DNA from: Parcubacteria group bacterium Gr01-1014_17 | Lineage (GTDB): Bacteria; Patescibacteriota; Minisyncoccia; Phycocordibacterales; UBA10002 | Direction: 5' to 3' | NCBI GenBank assembly: GCA_007376285.1 | Contig: VMFZ01000002.1 | Span: 1 to 52,042 of the forward strand | Length of the DNA stretch: 52,042 nucleotides | Part shown: positions 18,901 to 26,833 of the stretch, piece by piece | How the letters are laid out: each line of letters starts with the position of its first letter | How positions within the stretch are numbered: position 1 is the first letter of the stretch | Translations under genes and position numbers: made by a program | The notes under the pieces: model-generated | The model's input: the letters and a program-made list of their open reading frames with translations, nothing else | Databases searched by the model: none | What the model was told of the DNA's origin: nothing

Positions 18901-19573
18901 CAATTGTCAGGTTATTCACCGCCACATCGCCTGAACCGGCCGTGAGGGTGAACTTCGTAAACGGAACGCGCGCCGCGTTTTCAGGCGCGAGACCTGACGC
19001 TGGCTGTTGCGGAGAAGATACTACAAGTCCTGAGCCAGCCGGAACGGTTACCGTTGTGGTAGTCCCACCAGTTGTCGTGGTTGTAGTTGTCCCACCAGCT
19101 GAATTAACTTTTGCTCGAGTTGCAGGGCCGAAATATCCGACTGCTGGCGAAAGGCCGCTGGCTGCTTGATATTTCGCAACTGCTGAACGAGTCGCCGGAC
19201 CGAAGTAAGTTGACTCACTGCCAACAGAACCCGGACCGGACGCCGCTACAACATATCCTTTACTATTAAGAAACTTCTGAAGATCCTTCACATCGCTTCC
19301 AGTAGAACCTACCGTCAGATTACGAGTAAAGGTGGTGCTTGCAGTTGTCCCCGTTGAAGGAGAAGAAACTGCGGTGCGAGCTTGTGCCGCCTTGTCGGGA
19401 GAAATGATACCCAAGCTGATGAAAAGTTCCACCAGGTCTTTGAGCGTCATACTCTGTGCATTCGCAACTTGTACGAATGCTCCGGCAAAGAGAACCGCCG
19501 CCACTCCCACACCAACCAATCCTACCGCAAGCCATTTTGTCTTGGATGTATAAATGGTATTCATAAATAACAT
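15917..19573 (-). CDS. large S-layer-like surface protein with N-terminal peptidoglycan-binding domain
   Basis: signal peptide; SDVKDLQKFLNSKGYVVAASGPGSVGSESTYFGPATRSAVAKYQAASGL; long Thr/Ser/Gly/Ala beta-rich repeats; strong promoter and terminator. Confidence 0.8.
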   Translation of the reverse strand: MLFMNTIYTSKTKWLAVGLVGVGVAAVLFAGAFVQVANAQSMTLKDLVELFISLGIISPDKAAQARTAVSSPSTGTTASTTFTRNLTVGSTGSDVKDLQKFLNSKGYVVAASGPGSVGSESTYFGPATRSAVAKYQAASGLSPAVGYFGPATRAKVNSAGGTTTTTTTGGTTTTVTVPAGSGLVVSSPQQPASGLAPENAARVPFTKFTLTAGSGDVAVNNLTIEHTALAGDAVFSGVILLGEDGTQIGVSKTFNSNHQATLGEAFTIKAGTSKTYTIAGNMAANNDARAGEISSLKLLAVNTSAAVSGSLPITGAAHTINSTLALGSVTNQRGSLDPNAAASKNVGITGYTFSAIQVTDGSQEDIRIHSIRWNQASSAGSSDLANIVTIVDGTSYPTTVSSDGKYYTSNFGSGIVIAKGLNKEISLKGDIVGGSGRTVAFNIEKTTDIYITGETYKYGITPPTSGTGFTSGTIWYAGKTVTVDTGSLTIQNATSVAAANIAVTLAGQPLGGFSVETKGEPITVASSAFTFTTTGSATAGGDAQITNVTLVDENGTVVAGPADVGHTGTLTLGDTILYGVGKKVYTLKGKVGSGFGSDGTVAVAFTPSTAWTTVTGQVTGKTISTSSMTSSSVALSTMTVKTAALAISVSSSPSAQTIVAGAQQFTFANIQLSAISSGEDVTLNSLPLDYELVSGSTNVTSCNLYNGSTQLTTGTNTVDPAGDANSQAFTFDTTLTIPKGTVLTLAAKCNIPSSITSGSFSFGYNDASSPTANGKVSGSSVTITENTNAGQTITVTSSGSLTVELSADSPSYTLAAAGTTDYVASVLRIRATNEAVRINDIALQLTAKASSSISDLGGGKVTLWDGANKVGEATFVTGAYYNTASTTVSTCAGCSQFIVDKDAYKDLTVKVDLAAQGTSQPGTPGAFLAVDFEATRTSAASTGFGGVAGTGSQSGTKTLGGTSSDTASAGFRVVKSTPTVKYISLPTGTSLTASSDKPLYRFSITASPKGPIGINKLTFRFATSSATVIADLVDNINVRAFLNPDFTGIVSGIQTDGTLMATDKTMNPTLWASASTDIEIYAETAGNASTTVQIPAGGTRYFEVIGDVTLSGAGTTYSVTTQLQGDTKFYANIAEYSGATSTPTSGSLTTYGSFLATSTFFVNSGLAGADNFIWSPYSTTTQTTITAGALANDFLNGYGVAGLPTSNLTPQTLSDKAL

Positions 19574-19862
19574 AAATAACTAATTAAGTAACTGAATAAT
19601 TTTCTTCACGGTATTTATTAATAAAAACAATAATGCCGGAAGAAAAACTATATTTTTTTCTATAAACCGCGACTGCGGAACGCGCGCGTTCGACGCGCAC
19701 ACGCTCAAAGCGGTTTGGCATCCAGCCCTTACAGTAAGGGCTGGATCCAACTCTCTTTTTCTTTTTTCTGTCATCGCCAACAGAAATAAAAAGAGCTTGT
19801 TGGTTTGATAAAGTACCGTAACAAACATATGCGCTTATGAGTTTAACCTTATAGCGCAATGT
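19574..19862 (-). promoter_or_regulatory. Long structured 5' leader of the S-layer-like gene
   Basis: about 290 nt between predicted start of transcription and ATG; hairpin ATCCAGCCCTTAC-A-GTAAGGGCTGGAT (19720-19746) and AAACCGC...GCGGTTT domain. Confidence 0.5.
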
Positions 19863-19866
19863 ATCT

Positions 19867-19896
19867 ATCCTATACTACCTACTATGAAGTTGTCAA
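19867..19896 (-). promoter_or_regulatory. sigma70-type promoter for the S-layer-like gene
   Basis: TTGACA (rc of 19891-19896), 16-nt spacer, TATAGG. Confidence 0.55.
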
Positions 19897-19998
19897 CGAA
19901 CACAAAAGTCATTATAAGGCACATACTAAATAAGCGCCAAATATATATGTGGATAACCCACATAATGTGAGTATTGCACAGCTCTTAAAACCAGTCAA

Positions 19999-20925
19999 TT
20001 AAGCGTCTTTTTCTCTTTCAAACAACAGCGGCTGAACAAAAGAATAGGAACTCCATCTCTTCTCTCCTAGTTTTTTCAATACACCCCTATCTACCAATTC
20101 GTATAATTCTCGTTGAATTGTTTTTTCTCCACAGTCATTTATAAAGGACAAAATCTCTTTAACGGTCAATTTCTTTTTGTCCTTTAGAGCATCTATAATT
20201 GCTTTTTGTCTCGCAAAACGCCTTTCTAACCTTATTTGTCTTATGTTTTTTGTCGTATCCTTTTTTACTAAAATGGAGACTTCTTTCTGTCCGTGAGATT
20301 CATAAAGGACATTATTAGTTGGCGGCATATTCTGTATCGGACTTATCAATTCATTTTCGTAATCTCTAACGGACAATTTGCGCGTCCCGCGCGGTCTTCC
20401 GCGCACCTGTTTCCGGCGAAAAGAAACTCCTTGTATTTTTGCAATCGGCAACGCAATATCCCCACCTTTCATTTTGAATATCTGAACATTAAAAATAGGG
20501 AAAAAACTCTGTATTTCATGCTTCAAAAGTGAAGTGTTCGCCTCCGAAACAGCTCCGCCTTCTTCTCCAACATTTAAGAGCGACACCAACACAGAAAGAC
20601 ATCCTAAGAAATGAGCGCGATGTATGGGTTCATTCGCTTTGTTTTTATCATCTCGTATAAAGGACATCACTCTATCAATTAGTTCTGTAGCCACTGTCCG
20701 TAACTTCCACTTTAATGGTTCACTGTCCGATAGAAAGTTTGTTATAAGGTATATCGCACGAACAAAGTTCTCCACCTTTTTAACAAGGAAAATCAAGTAC
20801 TTTCCTCCTATAAAGGACATATCTGGGTAATCGGTGACTTTATAAAGGACATTACTATTTGCCCTTATGTCCTTTATGGTGTTTTTGCTCATATTGTTCT
20901 GTCCTTTATAAATTCTAACGGACAT
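19999..20925 (-). CDS. winged-HTH transcriptional regulator (start may be 20892)
   Basis: C-terminal wHTH IIDALKDKKKLTVKEILSFINDCGEKTIQRELYELVDRGVLKKLGEKRWSSY; many TGTCCTTTATA motifs in and upstream of the ORF. Confidence 0.7.
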   Translation of the reverse strand: MSVRIYKGQNNMSKNTIKDIRANSNVLYKVTDYPDMSFIGGKYLIFLVKKVENFVRAIYLITNFLSDSEPLKWKLRTVATELIDRVMSFIRDDKNKANEPIHRAHFLGCLSVLVSLLNVGEEGGAVSEANTSLLKHEIQSFFPIFNVQIFKMKGGDIALPIAKIQGVSFRRKQVRGRPRGTRKLSVRDYENELISPIQNMPPTNNVLYESHGQKEVSILVKKDTTKNIRQIRLERRFARQKAIIDALKDKKKLTVKEILSFINDCGEKTIQRELYELVDRGVLKKLGEKRWSSYSFVQPLLFEREKDA

Positions 20926-20960
20926 CTATAAAGGACATAGCAAGTATACATAAAGGACAT
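20139..20960. repeat. Cluster of TATAAAGGACA(T) / TGTCCTTTATA motifs in the wHTH gene and promoter
   Basis: copies at 20139, 20178, 20301, 20656, 20809, 20841, 20867, 20900, 20927, 20949; variant TCTAACGGACA at 20365 and 20914. Confidence 0.9.
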
Positions 20961-20972
20961 GTTCGTTATCAA
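20943..20972 (-). promoter_or_regulatory. sigma70-type promoter of the wHTH gene with a motif copy in the spacer
   Basis: TTGATA (20967-20972) - 18 nt - TATACT (20943-20948); motif copies at 20949-20960 and 20927-20938. Confidence 0.65.
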
Positions 20973-21057
20973 GAAATTTTTGCTATAGGAAACGAAGGGA
21001 AGAATTATGCAAGGGTAATCGAAGTTCTTTTGAAGCGTATGCTATCATTACTTTAAT

Positions 21058-23196
21058 ATGGCAAAAAGAAACAAAGAACGGGGATGGCATTCAATTAAAC
21101 TGGAAACATGGCGCGGTATCGCCACGGTGATTTTATTGGCGCTTGCAATATTTTCGGTTCTTTCTGGTATAGGTAAAGCTGGCGCTGTCGGTACTGTATT
21201 TTTTAACACGCTATCGAATATATTCGGTGTCGCCTATGTTCTCATTCCTCTTGTATTGTTAGGCGGCGGTATACTGATGCTCCGTCCATCAGAAAACGAG
21301 AATATGGCGCCAATCATCAAGATTGTATGTTTGTTTGTCTTTATTGCCGGAGCGCTCGGGCTTATAGGACTCTTCCTTCCATCGCGCGGGGGGCTTGCAG
21401 GAGTTTCAATGGCCAATTTCTTTGTATCGCTTTTTGACCGCTATGCAAGCGCGGTGATACTTAGTGCGCTTACAGTCATACCTCTCTTGATTATATTCAA
21501 CACACGCTTTTCATTTTCGTCGTTTGTGAACGCGTGGCAAAAAATAGTCGGAATCATTCGCCCGCCTATGCGTGTTTCCGATGAAATCGCAGATACAGCG
21601 ACCGTCTATGAACAAAATACCGATGAAACAGAAACCCATGAAAACAACGCGGGCGCCGCAGAAACATCTGAACCCTCAATCCAAACTGACGATAACGGCT
21701 GGCAACCAAGAAAATCTACGCGCCTTAAATTCGGAGCGTATGAGCCGCCGCCGTTATCTATTCTTGAACGCGACCAAGGAAAACCAGATGTTGGCGACAT
21801 AAAAGCAAATTCAAATGTAGTAAAGCGTACCCTTCGAAACTTCGGCATTGAAGTTGAGATGGATGAAGTGTCTATCGGACCATCGGTAACTCGCTATGCG
21901 CTTAAACCAGCGGAAGGAGTCAAACTAACCGCAATCGTTGCGCGTCAGAACGACCTCGCTCTCGCGCTTGCAGCGCACTCTATAAGAATTGAAGCGCCGA
22001 TTCCAGGCAGGTCACTCGTTGGTATTGAAATCCCAAACCAGGCGCGCGCTACAGTTCGGCTCGGCGCGCTTATTGGAAGCGAGGAATTCGCGTCATCCGA
22101 CAAACATCTGCTTTTTGCGCTCGGCAAAAGCGTTGCAGGCAAACAGCACTTCACTAACCTCGCAAGAATGCCGCACCTTCTTATCGCCGGAGCAACGGGC
22201 TCGGGAAAATCAGTAGCAATTCATACGCTTGTTGCATCGCTCATTTACCGCAATTCTCCGGAAGCGCTCCGCTTTATGCTCATTGACCCGAAGCGGGTAG
22301 AACTCACGCTTTATAACGGCATACCGCACCTGTTAACCCCCGTGATTACGGATGCAAAAAAAGCGATACAGGCATTGCGGTGGGCGGCAAAAGAAATGGA
22401 ACGGAGGTACAACATTCTGGAAGGAGAATCGGTGCGCGACATTGATTCATATCACAAAAATGTATTTCTTCCTGCGCGTGAAAAAGCGGACCCAATGCCG
22501 TATATCGTAATTATTATTGACGAACTTGCTGACATTATGTCTACCTACCCGCGCGAACTTGAGGCGGCCGTCGTTCGTCTAGCGCAGATGAGCCGTGCGG
22601 TCGGTATTCACCTCGTGCTCTCTACTCAGCGCCCGTCAGTCAATGTCATTACGGGACTTATCAAAGCAAATATACCATCGCGTATCGCGCTCCAAGTGGT
22701 CTCGCAGATTGACTCGCGCACTATTTTGGATGCCGCTGGAGCCGAGAAACTTCTCGGAAGCGGTGATATGCTCTTTCTATCGGGAGAACGCTCTAAGCCC
22801 GAACGCATCCAGTCCGCATTTATTTCCGAACATGAAGTCAAAAAGATTACAAGCTATCTTACCAACCGATACCCGGATAGAGGCGGCACGGAACTCCTCA
22901 CGCCAAACGGGAATGTATCTTCTGGCGCACTGGAGCACTCATTTACGGATAGCGATGATGTAGATGACGACCTCTATGAAGCCGCGAAAGAAGAAGTGGA
23001 ACGGGCGGGTAAGGCCTCTACTTCGTACTTGCAACGGAAACTGCGCGTCGGCTATGCGCGCGCGGCGCGGATTATGGACATTCTTGAAGAGCGCGGCATT
23101 ATAGGACCGTCTGACGGCGCAAAGCCGCGCGAGATTCGTAGTGGCCTATCGCAAGAATCTCCTCTTGCACCAACCCTTCCAGAGGAAACAGTATGA
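21058..23196 (+). CDS. ftsK: DNA translocase FtsK/SpoIIIE
   Basis: N-term TM segments, LIAGATGSGKSVAIHTLVASLIYRNSPEALRFMLIDPKRVEL, VIIIDELADIM, C-term gamma-like wHTH. Confidence 0.95.
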   Translation: MAKRNKERGWHSIKLETWRGIATVILLALAIFSVLSGIGKAGAVGTVFFNTLSNIFGVAYVLIPLVLLGGGILMLRPSENENMAPIIKIVCLFVFIAGALGLIGLFLPSRGGLAGVSMANFFVSLFDRYASAVILSALTVIPLLIIFNTRFSFSSFVNAWQKIVGIIRPPMRVSDEIADTATVYEQNTDETETHENNAGAAETSEPSIQTDDNGWQPRKSTRLKFGAYEPPPLSILERDQGKPDVGDIKANSNVVKRTLRNFGIEVEMDEVSIGPSVTRYALKPAEGVKLTAIVARQNDLALALAAHSIRIEAPIPGRSLVGIEIPNQARATVRLGALIGSEEFASSDKHLLFALGKSVAGKQHFTNLARMPHLLIAGATGSGKSVAIHTLVASLIYRNSPEALRFMLIDPKRVELTLYNGIPHLLTPVITDAKKAIQALRWAAKEMERRYNILEGESVRDIDSYHKNVFLPAREKADPMPYIVIIIDELADIMSTYPRELEAAVVRLAQMSRAVGIHLVLSTQRPSVNVITGLIKANIPSRIALQVVSQIDSRTILDAAGAEKLLGSGDMLFLSGERSKPERIQSAFISEHEVKKITSYLTNRYPDRGGTELLTPNGNVSSGALEHSFTDSDDVDDDLYEAAKEEVERAGKASTSYLQRKLRVGYARAARIMDILEERGIIGPSDGAKPREIRSGLSQESPLAPTLPEETV

Positions 23197-23537
23197 GCAC
23201 ATTTCGCAAACGGCTTACTCTCACGCTCTCTTTTATTGTACTAACTGGACTTGTTTCATACGGAATATATCAAGCGCGCGCATATTTGCGCGGACCGAAT
23301 ATCTTCATTGAAAGCACAATACAGAGCGGGCCATTACTCGCGCTTGCTGGCACTGCAGAGCGCATCGCGTTCCTGTCGCTCCAAGGTAAGCAAATCTTCA
23401 CCAATGAAAACGGTCGCTGGCAAGAGACACTGCTTCTCCTGCCGGGATATAATAGTATTGCTATAGTCGCAACCGACCGATTCGGACGGAAAACGGAAAA
23501 ACATCTTGAAGCGTATCGTGTGCAAGAAAATATTTAA
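23193..23537 (+). CDS. hypothetical membrane-anchored protein, translationally coupled to ftsK
   Basis: ATGA overlap; N-terminal TM. Confidence 0.55.
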   Translation: MSTFRKRLTLTLSFIVLTGLVSYGIYQARAYLRGPNIFIESTIQSGPLLALAGTAERIAFLSLQGKQIFTNENGRWQETLLLLPGYNSIAIVATDRFGRKTEKHLEAYRVQENI

Positions 23538-23558
23538 AAATAGAAGCATCTAAAAAAT

Positions 23559-24587
23559 ATGGCATTTGGAAAGAAAAAAGAACCGAAAGCGGAAAAGACG
23601 CTTGATAAAGGTATTGAAAACGCGATTGCGGCGATTAAAACAAAATTCGGAGATGAGGCGATTATGAAGCTCGGAGAGAAACCGCGCGTGGATGTGAACG
23701 CCATACCGACTGGCTCTATCGGTCTAGATGCCGCGCTCGGGGTGGGCGGTCTTCCGCGCGGCAGAATTGTTGAAATCTTCGGACCGGAAAGCTCCGGCAA
23801 AACTACTGTTGCGCTCCATGTGGTGCGCGAAGCGCAAAAAAAAGACGGCATTTGCGCGTACATCGATGCTGAACATGCGATGGACCCCGAATACACAAAA
23901 AAAATCGGAGTGAAAATTGACGACTTGCTCATTTCCCAGCCGGATACTGGAGAACAGGCGCTTGAAATCGTGGAGGCGCTCGTGCGGAGCGGAAAACTTG
24001 ATGTGATTGTGATTGACTCTGTTGCGGCGCTCACACCAAAAGACGAAATTGAAGGCGATATGGGGCAACAGCATGTCGGCAAACAAGCGCGGCTTATGTC
24101 GCAGGCGCTCCGAAAGCTCACGGCGATCGTCGCGCGTTCAAAAACCGTTGTTATTTTCATCAATCAAATCCGGATGCAAATCGGCGTGATGTGGGGCAAT
24201 CCGGAAACGACTCCCGGCGGCAAAGCACTAAAGTTTTACACATCCATTCGTATTGATCTGCGCCGCATCGCGCAAATAAAAAAAGGAGAAGAGATTGTTG
24301 GCGGGCGCGTGCGCGCAAAAATCGTAAAAAACAAAGTTGCCGCGCCATTCAAGCAGACAGAGTTTGACTTGATGTACAACGAGGGCATTTCCGAAGAAGG
24401 CGAAGTTATCGCGCTCGGCGAAAAGTTCGGGATTATCCAAAAAGGAGGAGTCGGTTCATATTCCTATGGCGAGGTAAAGCTCGGCCGCGGCTACGACGCA
24501 ACGCGCACCTTCCTCAAAGAAAACCCGAAAATAAAAGCGGAGATTCTCAAACAGATTCGGGAGAAATTGAAGGAAGGGGTGGTGTAA
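23559..24587 (+). CDS. recA: recombinase RecA
   Basis: [81 protein letters not shown]. Confidence 0.98.
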   Translation: MAFGKKKEPKAEKTLDKGIENAIAAIKTKFGDEAIMKLGEKPRVDVNAIPTGSIGLDAALGVGGLPRGRIVEIFGPESSGKTTVALHVVREAQKKDGICAYIDAEHAMDPEYTKKIGVKIDDLLISQPDTGEQALEIVEALVRSGKLDVIVIDSVAALTPKDEIEGDMGQQHVGKQARLMSQALRKLTAIVARSKTVVIFINQIRMQIGVMWGNPETTPGGKALKFYTSIRIDLRRIAQIKKGEEIVGGRVRAKIVKNKVAAPFKQTEFDLMYNEGISEEGEVIALGEKFGIIQKGGVGSYSYGEVKLGRGYDATRTFLKENPKIKAEILKQIREKLKEGVV

Positions 24588-24600
24588 GTAACGCAAAAAG

Positions 24601-24632
24601 AAAAACCGGTCTAAACTACTTTAGCCGGTTTT
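24601..24632. terminator. terminator between recA and the convergent hypothetical gene
   Basis: AAAAACCGG-t-CTAAA-ctac-TTTAG-CCGGTTTT. Confidence 0.75.
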
Positions 24633-24652
24633 GCAACGAAAATTTGAACTTC

Positions 24653-25132
24653 TTAAGTTCTACACTTTGGAAGGAACGCAGTAACCTTAAATACTGGCGT
24701 GTAATCGTTAATGACCCATGTCCAAGTCCTGCCATTCGCTGTGTCCTCTCCAAAAATTCGCGGTTTATTGATATCCCAACCCTCAATTTCTTGGAAAGAC
24801 CATACCCACATAGGCAAATGTTTCCGCATTATAGGCAATGGATTTACATTAAACCTGTATGTGCTCTTTAAGAATTCGTAAATCTGCATACAAGAATGCA
24901 AATCTCGGTCATTGACATCTTCATGCACTAGTTTTTCGTGCACAATATCATAATATCTCTTTCGAAATAAATACTTATCCTCCCACCATGAAATGGCGAT
25001 TGGCCAAGGACTGCAATCAAAAGAAAGTGCGTGTTTTATGAACTCAAGAACTTCATTCTGTTTAGGATCCACACCAGACCAGTGTGTAAGTTTTCTTGTC
25101 AACGGTTTTAGTTTTTCTGTTCGATTTTTCAT
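24653..25132 (-). CDS. hypothetical protein
   Basis: 159-aa ORF, well-formed composition, no family recognised. Confidence 0.5.
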   Translation of the reverse strand: MKNRTEKLKPLTRKLTHWSGVDPKQNEVLEFIKHALSFDCSPWPIAISWWEDKYLFRKRYYDIVHEKLVHEDVNDRDLHSCMQIYEFLKSTYRFNVNPLPIMRKHLPMWVWSFQEIEGWDINKPRIFGEDTANGRTWTWVINDYTPVFKVTAFLPKCRT

Positions 25133-25267
25133 TGTGGATTCTCCACTGTCTCACGGACAAGTTCACCACTTGCAGGCAGGTGACGCCGTTTTGTTTTCAA
25201 CAGAAACGCTCCTCGCGTTCCTTACTGTATCCGATATACATCATACACACTTCCCACATCTCGTCAA

Positions 25268-25292
25268 TATACACTATCTTTGGCGACCGTTA
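25268..25292. repeat. 25-bp repeat copy 1 (TATACACTATCTTTGGCGACCGTTA) overlapping the Cas2-like gene promoter
   Basis: identical to 25947-25971; followed by TAATTAGTGTAT making TACACTA...TAGTGTA. Confidence 0.9.
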
Positions 25293-25296
25293 TAAT
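25291..25296 (+). promoter_or_regulatory. -10 box TATAAT of the Cas2-like gene (apparently leaderless start)
   Basis: TATAAT ends 6 nt before the ATG at 25303. Confidence 0.6.
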
Positions 25297-25302
25297 TAGT
25301 GT

Positions 25303-25890
25303 ATGGGAAAATTAGAACAAAAAGTGAAACAGAGGGCAAAGAAGAAGAATGTAGCGGGAATTATTCTCCGCATCGTGGCAGGAGCAGGGCTACTCAGCGC
25401 GGCGCTTGTTGCGCCAAACGCGCTCAAAGCGATGAAAACGCTCGGCATCCTTCCTCACGGACGGCAAAAGGAAGTAGTGCGCCGCGCACAAGCTCGACTA
25501 GTGACGCAAAAGCTTATTTCTAGAAATTCACGCGGATTTTTGCGCCTTACAAGCCAAGGAGAAGAAAAGTTGGAATATCTGAAACGAAATAACTTTGAGC
25601 GTTTTAGAATGACGCTTCCGCCGAGGTGGGATAAGAAATGGCGTTTGTTTATCTTTGATATAAAAGAAGAACGTAGACGCGACCGCGACTATATCCGCCG
25701 TACGCTTGAAAATATGGGGGCTGTGCCACTGCAAAAGAGTGTTTGGGTGTACCCTCACGACTGTGAAGATATGATCGCGCTTCTCAAGGTCGACTTTAAA
25801 GTAGGGAACAATCTCTTGTATATAATCGCTGATGAAATAGAAAATGATCGTTCGCTCCGCGAGCATTTCAACCTGCCCCTGCAATCATAA
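25303..25890 (+). CDS. PaaX-like regulator with HTH and C-terminal Cas2-like (ferredoxin-fold) domain
   Basis: KKWRLFIFDIKEERRRDRDYIRRTLENMGAVPLQKSVWVYPHDCEDMIALLKVDFKVGNNLLYIIADEIENDRSLREHFNL; N-terminal HTH-like region. Confidence 0.75.
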   Translation: MGKLEQKVKQRAKKKNVAGIILRIVAGAGLLSAALVAPNALKAMKTLGILPHGRQKEVVRRAQARLVTQKLISRNSRGFLRLTSQGEEKLEYLKRNNFERFRMTLPPRWDKKWRLFIFDIKEERRRDRDYIRRTLENMGAVPLQKSVWVYPHDCEDMIALLKVDFKVGNNLLYIIADEIENDRSLREHFNLPLQS

Positions 25891-25946
25891 AAAGCGGTAA
25901 CGATGGAAAACAGAAGAAAAAAACTAGGAAAACAACCAAGGTTCGG

Positions 25947-25982
25947 TATACACTATCTTTGGCGACCGTTAAAGATAGTGTA
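25947..25982. repeat. 25-bp repeat copy 2 within a perfect 12-bp-arm palindrome upstream of efp
   Basis: TACACTATCTTT-GGCGACCGTT-AAAGATAGTGTA. Confidence 0.9.
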
Positions 25983-26023
25983 GGTGGACTTTTTTAGATG
26001 TCTCGGATAGAATTGCGCTTTGT

Positions 26024-26584
26024 ATGCTTACCTACAGCGAAATCTTGCCGAAGAAAGTTATTGTGATGGATGGCGCGCCGTACGAAGTACTGGACGCGCA
26101 TATTTTCCGAATGCAGCAGAGAAAGCCCGTTAATCAAACGAAGCTCAAAAACCTTATTACTGGAAAAATTGCCGAGACCACCTTCCACCAAGCGGATAAG
26201 GCGGAAGAAGCTGACTTGCAAAAGAAAGAAGCGAAATATCTCTACACAAACCGCGGAGAATGGTGGTTTTGCGAGCCAGCGGTGCCGTCAAACCGATTTA
26301 AGATTACTGAAGAGATGATTGGGGGCGCGGGAAAGTTTTTGAAGCAGAATGCGCCAATTGAGCTTTTGGTGTTTGATGAAAAGATTATCGGCGTTAAGTT
26401 GCCGATTAAAGTTGAATTAAAAGTTACCGAAGCGCCGCCTGCAGTTAGAGGAGACACAGCAAGAGGCGGCTCAAAACAAGTAACACTGGAAAACGGCGCA
26501 ACGCTGAATGTTCCATTCTTCATCAACGAAGGAGACACACTCCGCATCAATACCGAAACGGGAGAGTATGTGGAGCGGGTCTAA
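26024..26584 (+). CDS. efp: translation elongation factor P
   Basis: [43 protein letters not shown]...[32 protein letters not shown]. Confidence 0.93.
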   Translation: MLTYSEILPKKVIVMDGAPYEVLDAHIFRMQQRKPVNQTKLKNLITGKIAETTFHQADKAEEADLQKKEAKYLYTNRGEWWFCEPAVPSNRFKITEEMIGGAGKFLKQNAPIELLVFDEKIIGVKLPIKVELKVTEAPPAVRGDTARGGSKQVTLENGATLNVPFFINEGDTLRINTETGEYVERV

Positions 26585-26775
26585 CGAGCAACGAATGGCA
26601 AAAGAGCCATAAAGCGCGCGCGTTTGACCGCGAGCGCCAAACTGCGCTGGGCTTTTGAGGTAAGCCCAGTGCGCGAGCGCGAAAGAATCCTCCCATGGGG
26701 ATTTAGGAACTTTTTCAACAGTTCCTGATTTTTGTAATCAAATGTTTTATGAATATGAGCTGAATTTGGACCCAT
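26581..26775 (-). CDS. rpsR: 30S ribosomal protein S18
   Basis: [51 protein letters not shown]. Confidence 0.93.
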   Translation of the reverse strand: MGPNSAHIHKTFDYKNQELLKKFLNPHGRILSRSRTGLTSKAQRSLALAVKRARFMALLPFVAR

Positions 26776-26833
26776 GTTTTTTGTTTTTTATTCGCGGCAT
26801 TCGCGTTTTAATTTGTAGATTCGCATCGAGTTA

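Noticed and set aside
18471-19169. Plus-strand ORFs opposite the S-layer-like gene (and many similar ones opposite other large genes)
   Set aside because: Mirror ORFs caused by high GC third-position bias; no RBS, no recognisable domains.
19948-19956. Perfect DnaA box TGTGGATAA, with others at ~10687 and 970-978, as a possible oriC
   Set aside because: Only three scattered boxes in 52 kb, about the number expected by chance; no cluster, no AT-rich unwinding region, no dnaA/dnaN.
25303-25890. Cas2-like gene as evidence for a CRISPR-Cas locus
   Set aside because: No repeat-spacer array and no other cas gene in the window; two 25-bp repeats 679 bp apart are not an array.
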